DNA from: Akkermansiaceae bacterium
GTDB taxonomy: Bacteria; Verrucomicrobiota; Verrucomicrobiia; Verrucomicrobiales; Akkermansiaceae
DNA: 51,671 nucleotides
Direction: 5' to 3'
Assembly: GCA_023301765.1 (NCBI GenBank)
Contig: JALZUC010000049.1
Coordinates: 1-51,671, forward strand
Shown here in pieces: positions 45,639 through 51,671 of the stretch. Both the position numbers and the translations under genes were made by a program. The notes below the pieces were generated by a model. It did not search any database. It was not told the DNA's origin and saw nothing but the letters and a program-made list of their open reading frames with translations. How positions within the stretch are numbered: the stretch's first letter is position 1; the number at the start of each line of letters is the position of its first letter.

Positions 45639-46016
45639 ATGAATACCCCTGATAACCTCCGCTACACCCCTGATCATACTTGGCTCCTTATCAAGGGCGA
45701 TATTGTTACCATCGGTATTACTGATCACGCACAGGAGGAGCTTAATAATGTTGTCTTTGTTGATTTGCCAGATGATCGTCATACTTGTATAGCTGGAGAC
45801 TCTGTGGCCACTGTAAAGTCAGTGATAGCAGTAAGACATATTTATAGCCCCATAGCTGGTGAAATCATTGCCATAAATACGGATCTTGAAGTAGACCCTT
45901 CATTGGTCAATACTGCGCCTTATACTAGTGGCTGGATTTTTAAGTTAAGGCTTGGTGGTGAAGCGTCTATCGAATCCTTGATAGATGCCGCTGCATACCA
46001 TAATTATATCGCATAA
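45639..46016 (+). CDS. GcvH-like protein lacking the lipoyl-lysine
   Basis: A 125-residue protein with the glycine cleavage H fold: RYTPDHTWL at the start, GITDHAQEELNNVVFVDLP, and GDSVATV followed by HIYSPIAGEI. In the canonical family, SVKAASDIY carries the lysine that holds lipoate. Here a gapless alignment of the 24 residues from GD to GEI gives SVIAVRHIY, so that lysine is isoleucine (codon ATA). The preceding Glu is Lys. The protein therefore probably cannot carry lipoate at the standard site. No gcvP or gcvT is nearby. It may be a moonlighting or degenerate paralogue. Confidence 0.85.
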   Translation: MNTPDNLRYTPDHTWLLIKGDIVTIGITDHAQEELNNVVFVDLPDDRHTCIAGDSVATVKSVIAVRHIYSPIAGEIIAINTDLEVDPSLVNTAPYTSGWIFKLRLGGEASIESLIDAAAYHNYIA

Positions 46017-46046
46017 CACGGCACCTATTTTTTAAATATCACTTAT

Positions 46047-46469
46047 ATGAGTAATTTCATTCCACCCGCTAGCCCTCGTAACGAAGTAAATGGCTACGTT
46101 TACTTCCCTCGTCTATGTAGCAAAATTCGTCTCCACGCCTCTAGCGAGCTAGATCCTGAGTTCGAACCTAATATGGGGAAAGCCATGGATCTTTGGACCT
46201 GTCAGTTCCTTCAGATTAACTATACGGAACTTAAAAAAGTGATCCTCGCAGGGGCTAACGATGAGGAAGCCCTCATCTGGAGCCTTGAAAATGGTAAGTC
46301 CCCTGAAGATTATGAATTAGAGTGGTGGAATAGCTTTATGCGCAACAGAGGGTTTCGTGATGATTTATCAGATAAGCTTAGTCATAGAAAAAAGGAGTCT
46401 GGCTGGCAAAATCGTGATGAGATTCAGTCCTTTTTTGATTATCTAGATGCCGATGACGGCCGTATATAA
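46047..46469 (+). CDS. DUF5069 domain protein
   Basis: A 140-residue soluble protein of a family frequent in PVC bacteria: NGYVYFPRLCSKIRLHASSELDPEF at 15-39 and LEWWNSFMRNRGFRDD near 90-105. Function is unknown. It lies 30 bases after the GcvH-like gene and 70 bases before rsgA, so a transcription link is plausible. Confidence 0.8.
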   Translation: MSNFIPPASPRNEVNGYVYFPRLCSKIRLHASSELDPEFEPNMGKAMDLWTCQFLQINYTELKKVILAGANDEEALIWSLENGKSPEDYELEWWNSFMRNRGFRDDLSDKLSHRKKESGWQNRDEIQSFFDYLDADDGRI

Positions 46470-46539
46470 TCGACCAAAGAACTATCAGTTGACTCAGAAA
46501 ATCTTGCCCACTCTTGTGAATCCTAAGTAAAAATAAAAC

Positions 46540-47661
46540 GTGACCCTTAACGATCTCGGCTGGAATAAAAAATTTCAGAAAGCCTTCGATACGCTTTCAC
46601 TCAAGAACTGCGTGCCAGCACGCCTGATCAGAGATAATAAAATCACCTACGGTGCGCTATTTATCGATGAGGAAGCTGACGTCTGCGAGCGGGAGGTGAT
46701 CATGTCAGGTAAGGTTTACCACGCTGCCGCTACCGATGCTGATCTGCCCGCAGTAGGAGACTGGGTAGCTCTTGAGCTTGCTGATAATGATGACGGTGAG
46801 AGTATGATCCGCGCCCGTCTTCCCCGGCAAACGTGTTTTTCTAGAAAACTTCCTGGCAAAAGCACTATGGAGCAAGTCATCGCTGCTAATGTAACTGTAG
46901 TCGTAGTAGTAACAGATGCAGGAGCTGACTTTAACCCCCGGCGGATGGAACGCTATTTTATGCTTGTTCACCGCAGTGGCTCCAAGGCAGTAGTTCTGGT
47001 TAATAAATCAGATCTTTTTTCAAATGAAGAGAATCAAGCAGCTGCAGATAAAATCAAAAGTTTAAATGAGTCAGCAGATGTTTACATCACCTCAGCGGCA
47101 AAAAATGAGGGGTTAGAAGTTCTTAAGGATTATCTAAAGCCTGGTGTATCTGTCACCTTAGTGGGCTCCAGTGGTGTCGGTAAATCAACGCTTGTAAATC
47201 AACTGTTAGGTGAAGAATTTCAGTGGACCAGTGATGTTAATGAACTCACAGGCAAGGGGAGGCATACCACTACCGCACGGGAATTAATCCTGTTAGATGG
47301 AGGCGGGATTCTGATTGATAACCCAGGAATGCGTGAGATTCAAATGTGGACAGATGAGCAGACGCTACGCGAGAGCTTTCTTGATGTTGAAGAGCTGGCT
47401 GCTCAGTGTAAGTTTCACGACTGTAAACATGGAAATGACAAAGGCTGTGCCATCCGCGCTGCTGTGGATTCAGGTTTGTTAGATGCCGGCCGGTATGAAA
47501 GTTATCTTAAACTAGATGAAGAGATTGAAAAACTAGAGCAACGCCAGAAGAAACTTCGGCAGCTTTCTGAGCGCAGAGCTAAGCGAGATCATCGTGTGAA
47601 AGCACGGAATCTAGCAGACCGTATTGACCTTGGGAAAGAAGAAGCACCTGAATGGCGTTAG
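46540..47661 (+). CDS. rsgA: Ribosome small-subunit-dependent GTPase RsgA
   Basis: A 373-residue protein from a GTG start. Circularly permuted GTPase order: NKSD (155-158), then P-loop GSSGVGKST (209-217), then DNPGMRE (260-266). The zinc site is C290, C295, H297 and C303. The N-terminal OB-like domain precedes the GTPase. By family knowledge it acts in late 30S assembly. The stop overlaps by four bases the stop of phnE on the other strand. Confidence 0.95.
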   Translation: MTLNDLGWNKKFQKAFDTLSLKNCVPARLIRDNKITYGALFIDEEADVCEREVIMSGKVYHAAATDADLPAVGDWVALELADNDDGESMIRARLPRQTCFSRKLPGKSTMEQVIAANVTVVVVVTDAGADFNPRRMERYFMLVHRSGSKAVVLVNKSDLFSNEENQAAADKIKSLNESADVYITSAAKNEGLEVLKDYLKPGVSVTLVGSSGVGKSTLVNQLLGEEFQWTSDVNELTGKGRHTTTARELILLDGGGILIDNPGMREIQMWTDEQTLRESFLDVEELAAQCKFHDCKHGNDKGCAIRAAVDSGLLDAGRYESYLKLDEEIEKLEQRQKKLRQLSERRAKRDHRVKARNLADRIDLGKEEAPEWR

Positions 47662-49499
47662 CCACTATTTCTTAGAGAACGGCGTATTAGAATAGAAATA
47701 AAATCTCCAATAAAGATCACAGCGGAGCCCAGAAGGACATAAAATAGCATCTCGTCATATGCACGTGAGAAATTTCTTGAAAGGTTAATATGAAGTCCAA
47801 GAGAGGCAAAGCCTAGCATGCCTAGCACAGTAGCTTCCCGCACACATGTTTCCCAACGGTAGAAAAGATACATGAGAAAACGATTAAAAGACTCCGGCAT
47901 AGTACTGTGGAAATAGCCTTGAAATCGTGTGCCACCACTCAGGTGTATCTGCTTTGCTGCAGTGGGGGATTGGTTTTCCATCACTTCACCCCACAGTCTC
48001 CCTAGAATACCAAAGTTATGAAAAGCCAGTGCGATCACAAGCGGCCAGGCGCTGACACCTAGTAGACCTATTAATAAATAGGCATAGATATACTCGGGAA
48101 TAGCTCGGCTAATAAGGAAAAAACTCCTTGTGCCAAACCCCGTTACTTTCCAGAGCGCAGTTCTTATTTTACTTTTTTTGCCATTAAATAAATCTAGTGG
48201 AGCGGCGTTGGCTATAGCCCTACTAGCCATTGGCAGTATTAACCATGCGCACAATGCGGATATACTAACGGCCGCTGTAGCCATGGCTATAGTATTAATC
48301 AGAGCCTTCTTGCCCGGCTCCCTCCATAGTTCAAAAGCCCACTCAGAGGTCTCGGACCAAGTTCCTCCGTCACGTAGAGGCTGAGGTGTGATTTTATTTA
48401 AGAATAGTGAGATTCGCTCACCATGCTGCATAATACCGTTACTTCCTGTTAGAGGTTTTGTTTTAATGTTGGTAATGCTGGGGAACCAAGCAATTAAAAT
48501 TAATAAAGCACTTCCCCAGAATAGTAAGCGTGTGATTTTCCATCGTGGTGCCGTGCGTCTGAGCTGTTGAATCACCTTTTCTTTATCAGGCAGCTTGAGA
48601 TTTGGTTTATGTTTACGTTTGGGTGCGCTATTTAAGCGTTTGCGCAAACTGGCACCAAGTACATCCACTAGCATGATGACCGCTAGTAGCAGGTAGAGCT
48701 CAGTCCATAACTCTTGGTAAAAATTATTCTCAAAAGACCGCTTGATGGATAATCCAATCGTCTCAATACCAATAAAACCAAGAACGGCAGATGAACGCAG
48801 TGCACATTCAAAGCGGTACAGAGTGTATGTTGCCATATCAGGAAACGACTGTGGAATAAGGGTTGTTAGAAAGGCTTGGAGAGGCTTTCCACCAGATGCT
48901 ACCAGTTGGTTTCGTGCAGCCGTATTCTGTTCGTCTATGATTTCTGAAAAGACCTTAGCTAGAGTGCCCGTAAAAGGTAATGCCAAAGCTATACATGCTG
49001 CGATAGGGCTGTGCCCAATTGCTGCCAAAAAGAATAAAGCCCAAATAAGCTCATGAATAGAGCGCATGAGAGTGATCGAAAATCGTGCAAAAATGTAAAA
49101 AGGCCGCAGAAATATTTTAGTAACCCTACTCTTAGAGCCATCAGGCCACCATGTTGTGGAGGCCAGAAAGCCGAAGAAAATCCCAGCTGGAACAGCCATA
49201 CTCATCGCTATTAAAGCGTAGCGAAATGTATTAGCCAACTCTGTGAGGACGCGAATATAGAAGGGGGTGGCATCATCGGGCAGGCTTTGGTTTTGATCTG
49301 TTAGTGTGGGCTGTAGCGCAGCTGAGATAAAAGGTTTAAATGTATCGTGGTAATAGCTTCTCTTTGCCCATGGAGGGGTTTCTGCACCAGGCCCTAACAC
49401 CCAGGCGCATATAAAAAGTAAAACCATCATACCTATGATGGTGAATTTCCTTCCGTGCATACCTCTGCGAGTATTGCCAGCTTTATCAGGGTTCTCCAT
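47658..49499 (-). CDS. phnE: Fused PhnE-type phosphonate/phosphite ABC transporter permease (two permease halves)
   Basis: A 613-residue inner-membrane protein. It contains two consecutive permease domains: the first about 75-300 (FARFSITLMRSIHELIWALFFLA and an EAA-type loop around ASGGKPLQAFLTTLIPQS), the second about 375-610 (RSFFLISRAIPEYIYAYLLIG and LSGGTRFQGYFHSTMPES). Single-domain PhnE is about 260-280 residues, so this is a natural tandem fusion that could supply the whole channel. It follows phnC by 9 bases and is last in the phnDCE operon. No C-P lyase gene is nearby, so the imported compound is unknown. Confidence 0.9.
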   Translation of the reverse strand: MENPDKAGNTRRGMHGRKFTIIGMMVLLFICAWVLGPGAETPPWAKRSYYHDTFKPFISAALQPTLTDQNQSLPDDATPFYIRVLTELANTFRYALIAMSMAVPAGIFFGFLASTTWWPDGSKSRVTKIFLRPFYIFARFSITLMRSIHELIWALFFLAAIGHSPIAACIALALPFTGTLAKVFSEIIDEQNTAARNQLVASGGKPLQAFLTTLIPQSFPDMATYTLYRFECALRSSAVLGFIGIETIGLSIKRSFENNFYQELWTELYLLLAVIMLVDVLGASLRKRLNSAPKRKHKPNLKLPDKEKVIQQLRRTAPRWKITRLLFWGSALLILIAWFPSITNIKTKPLTGSNGIMQHGERISLFLNKITPQPLRDGGTWSETSEWAFELWREPGKKALINTIAMATAAVSISALCAWLILPMASRAIANAAPLDLFNGKKSKIRTALWKVTGFGTRSFFLISRAIPEYIYAYLLIGLLGVSAWPLVIALAFHNFGILGRLWGEVMENQSPTAAKQIHLSGGTRFQGYFHSTMPESFNRFLMYLFYRWETCVREATVLGMLGFASLGLHINLSRNFSRAYDEMLFYVLLGSAVIFIGDFISILIRRSLRNSG

Positions 49500-49508
49500 G
49501 GCAGCTAT

Positions 49509-50261
49509 TTATTTATCTGCCCGTAGGCTGTAAAGCTCCTGACATTCTACGTCACTAAGATTTTCAGGGGCTTTGTCAAAGGCTACTTTCCCTTCTCGGA
49601 GACCTATCAAACGAGGGAAAAACTCTCTAGCGAGTGAAAGATCGTGAAGGGAAATGATAAGAGTGACCCCTTCTTCTTTGGATAGGTGAGTAAGTAGCCG
49701 TACAGTGTCACGCGCGCGAGCTGGATCTATCGCTGATACAGGTTCGTCAGCGAGGATGATAACAGGTCTTTGATATAGCGCACGAGCCACAGCGACTCTC
49801 TGTTGCTGACCACCAGAAAGACTATCAGTACGATCATACATTTTTTCACTAATACCTGTACGATCTAACAGTTCAAAACAGTGAGATTTTTCCTCTCTAG
49901 AAGGGGAAATCATCTGCCGTATTGTTGAGAGGATATTTTGCTTTCCGAGACCTCCGTTAAGAACATTACGTAATACTCTCACATTAGGCACGAGCCCAAG
50001 GTGTTGAGGTATCATGGCAATATTCATTCTTAGTTGTCTAAGTCCTCTAGGTGGGAGAGTAGTGGGGGGTAAGTCGAGTAGATTTAAACTACCTTGAGCG
50101 GGGGCAATCTGAGTGCCCATGATTTGAAGTAGCGTTGTCTTGCCGCAGCCAGAAGGTCCGATGAGAGCCACTTGTTCACCATCTTTGATATCTAATGATA
50201 CGTCCTTTAGTGCTTGGGTAGAGCCAAAGGTATGGGAGATGTTGGATAAGACTAATGACAT
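49509..50261 (-). CDS. phnC: PhnC-type ABC transporter ATPase
   Basis: A 250-residue protein. Walker A is GPSGCGKT (35-42), the signature is LSGGQQQR (148-155) and Walker B is IILADEP with DE at 172-173. The early segment FGSTQALKDVSLDIKDGE is typical of PhnC. It energises the PhnE channel. It is separated from phnD by 78 bases containing a hairpin terminator, which should lower its expression relative to the binding protein. Confidence 0.9.
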   Translation of the reverse strand: MSLVLSNISHTFGSTQALKDVSLDIKDGEQVALIGPSGCGKTTLLQIMGTQIAPAQGSLNLLDLPPTTLPPRGLRQLRMNIAMIPQHLGLVPNVRVLRNVLNGGLGKQNILSTIRQMISPSREEKSHCFELLDRTGISEKMYDRTDSLSGGQQQRVAVARALYQRPVIILADEPVSAIDPARARDTVRLLTHLSKEEGVTLIISLHDLSLAREFFPRLIGLREGKVAFDKAPENLSDVECQELYSLRADK

Positions 50262-50280
50262 AAATAGATCAGCTGAATAT

Positions 50281-50317
50281 AAAAAAAGACCGAGGAAAGG
50301 ATGAACTTCCTCGGTCT
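50281..50317 (-). terminator. Attenuating terminator between phnD and phnC
   Basis: On the minus strand AGACCGAGGAA pairs perfectly with TTCCTCGGTCT around a 9-base loop, followed by seven T residues. It lies 23 bases after the phnD stop and before the phnC start, suiting partial termination that favours the binding protein. Confidence 0.9.
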
Positions 50318-50339
50318 GAGAGAGACTATAGTGAATAGT

Positions 50340-51257
50340 TTATTTTAACTTCACCTTCTTCATTACATCAGCGATTCCCTGGAAAGTGGCATTGTTCACT
50401 TTGACGAACTTTTCTCGGTCAAAGGCTTTAAGAACAGCTGGGTCCTCACACTCGATGAGTAGTTTTTGTAATCTATCAGTAAACCCTTCTCCAAACATTA
50501 TATCAAGGTCACCTCGCGCGGTAAAGTTGTAGTCTGCATAGGTAGGTGTTTCCCAGATGACACGGCACTTGTTTGGGTCTATTTTACCAGCTTTAACCAT
50601 CTTTTCATACGTGCTGAAGTTCATAGCCCCTATTTTGAAAGTCCCTGCCTGTACTTGTAAAGCAGTGTTATCATGAGAACCGGAGAAGCCGAGTCGACTA
50701 TAATAGGTCAGCGGCCCTTCACCTGTGTTTTTAAAGATAAAGTTAGCAGGCATGATACACCCTGATGTAGAGCCTGCACTACCGAAGGTTAGAGTCATAC
50801 CTTTAGTCGCAGTTGGAAAACTGTCGCTTCTGGTGAGCCCTGTTGACTCATGGGCGATGAAGTAGGACTTAAATGCGAGGTCCTTAGACCCTGATACAAG
50901 AGCGCGAGAGGCCGCTACTGCATCGCGTGCTCTTACCCCAGATACTCCACCAAACCAGGCTAACTGAACATCTCCAGTTTCAAAATTCGTCACAGAAGCC
51001 TCATAGTCACTGGAAGGCACGAATTCCACTTTAACGTCTAATTGTTCACTCAGCCACTTGACGGCAGGTGCATAGCGTTCAGCTTGCCCCGTGGTGTTTT
51101 CATCAGGGATAGCTGAGAATTTCAAAACTTTTGAAGATCCATCAGCACTCACTTGATTGCTAGATGCGTTATTACCTTTGTTACAGCTGCTCAAAGTGAG
51201 AGCTCCAATGGCGAGTGAGACTAAGCCTACATTCTTGAGGATACGTTCGCGTTTCAT
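50340..51257 (-). CDS. phnD: PhnD-type phosphate/phosphite/phosphonate-binding lipoprotein
   Basis: A 305-residue solute-binding protein. The signal peptide ends in the lipobox LSSC (C25), so it is anchored as a lipoprotein. The fold opens LKFSAIPDENTTGQAERYAPAVKWLSEQL, and AWFGGVSGVRARD (about 100-112), GSAGSTSGCIMPANF and FTARGDLD-type segments match the PhnD family. A TATAAT at 51269-51274 on the minus strand is a possible -10, without a clear -35. It is the first gene of phnDCE. Confidence 0.9.
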   Translation of the reverse strand: MKRERILKNVGLVSLAIGALTLSSCNKGNNASSNQVSADGSSKVLKFSAIPDENTTGQAERYAPAVKWLSEQLDVKVEFVPSSDYEASVTNFETGDVQLAWFGGVSGVRARDAVAASRALVSGSKDLAFKSYFIAHESTGLTRSDSFPTATKGMTLTFGSAGSTSGCIMPANFIFKNTGEGPLTYYSRLGFSGSHDNTALQVQAGTFKIGAMNFSTYEKMVKAGKIDPNKCRVIWETPTYADYNFTARGDLDIMFGEGFTDRLQKLLIECEDPAVLKAFDREKFVKVNNATFQGIADVMKKVKLK

Positions 51258-51671
51258 TATCGTAATATATTATAGTTATAAAATGCTTTGCTAACTAAGC
51301 TGCTGCTAAAGCGCACGTTATTAGGGCTGATGTCTAGGAAAATAGATCAATCTGGTATAATAGTTTAGATGCCCACATTAATCGTACACCACTAGTCTAT
51401 GAAATATATTTCATTAACTTAATGATTAACTTTAAGCCGAATTAGAGAGGCGTAAAATTAGATTTGTATGTATGCATGTAGCAGCAGCTCTATTAACACT
51501 ATGTGTAACGAGATTCATAATGTTTTCCACAGTCTTTAATCATTTGTAAAGAATGAGTTATGAGGAGTTGTAGAAAAAAGTGACAAAAAGGTATGGAAAG
51601 GTATTGACCTGAAATGATTTTCGAGTAGGTTCCGCCCCGCCGCTCCTCTGGAGGGCACACGAGAGACGCTA
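51258..51671. other. Intergenic region upstream of phnD, reaching the window end
   Basis: No gene is seen. It is AT-rich in the middle and holds one word, TTTTCCACA near 51523-51531, with one mismatch to a DnaA box; a single one is not evidence of an origin. The last 45 bases are GC-rich and differ from the rest, and a promoter-like pair lies just before them. Confidence 0.5.
51604..51631 (+). promoter_or_regulatory. Possible stable-RNA promoter at window end
   Basis: TTGACC and TAGGTT are separated by 16 bases and followed by a GC-rich stretch (CCGCCCCGCC). A GC-rich discriminator is typical of rRNA and tRNA promoters under stringent control. The transcribed gene is not visible. Confidence 0.3.

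Noticed and set aside
51523-51531. DnaA-box-like word near the window end
   Set aside because: Only one copy with a mismatch, with no origin genes or further boxes. recF lies far away at 23.8 kb.

Overview
The window looks like a chromosomal segment of a Gram-negative bacterium of the PVC group, most likely Verrucomicrobiota. This is an inference from gene content (a DUF5069 protein, an SNF2 protein with a lysine/alanine-rich tail, an ExbB-ExbD-ExbD-TPR locus, a sialate O-acetylesterase, SelA) and not from a marker phylogeny. Two thirds of the genes lie on the minus strand, in short operons with gaps of a few bases.

Layout. 1-2239: a sensor kinase and an NtrC-type sigma-54 activator (cut by the window edge). 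2935-6588: a large SNF2 helicase with a strong terminator. 7024-18722: a defence island made of an Mrr-like membrane nuclease and then a tight five-gene minus-strand operon: PLD-helicase, DUF1016 nuclease, Eco57I-like DNA methyltransferase, McrB-type AAA+ ATPase with a PUA/EVE-like reader, and McrC nuclease. Inter-gene gaps are 3, 6, 3 and 7 bases. This combined modification/restriction cassette is the most interesting part of the window. 18821-29993: an RlmI-like methyltransferase, a small membrane protein interrupted by an in-frame TAG, an acetolactate synthase/aldehyde dehydrogenase pair, RecF, a membrane-anchored FKBP, a sialate O-acetylesterase and an ABC1 kinase with a TetR-like partner.

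30115-35372: a housekeeping minus-strand run (pgsA, der, HIT, an OppD-type ATPase, purE, purK). 35442-37264: a Bcp peroxiredoxin overlapping a KsgA-Nudix fusion. A tRNA-Arg(CCG) follows on the minus strand. 37779-44047: an ExbB/ExbD/ExbD energy-transducing complex with two exported, probably envelope TPR-type proteins. 44122-45507: selA. 45639-47661: a GcvH-like protein that lacks the lipoyl lysine, DUF5069 and RsgA. 47658-51257: a PhnD-PhnC-PhnE importer with a terminator hairpin between phnD and phnC. The last bases hold a possible stable-RNA promoter.

Smaller-scale structure includes two in-frame palindromes inside the DUF1016 gene, an imperfect 69-base repeat on both sides of the FKBP gene, a 10-base periodic motif, and several clear intrinsic terminators. 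No CRISPR array, insertion sequence or prophage gene was seen.
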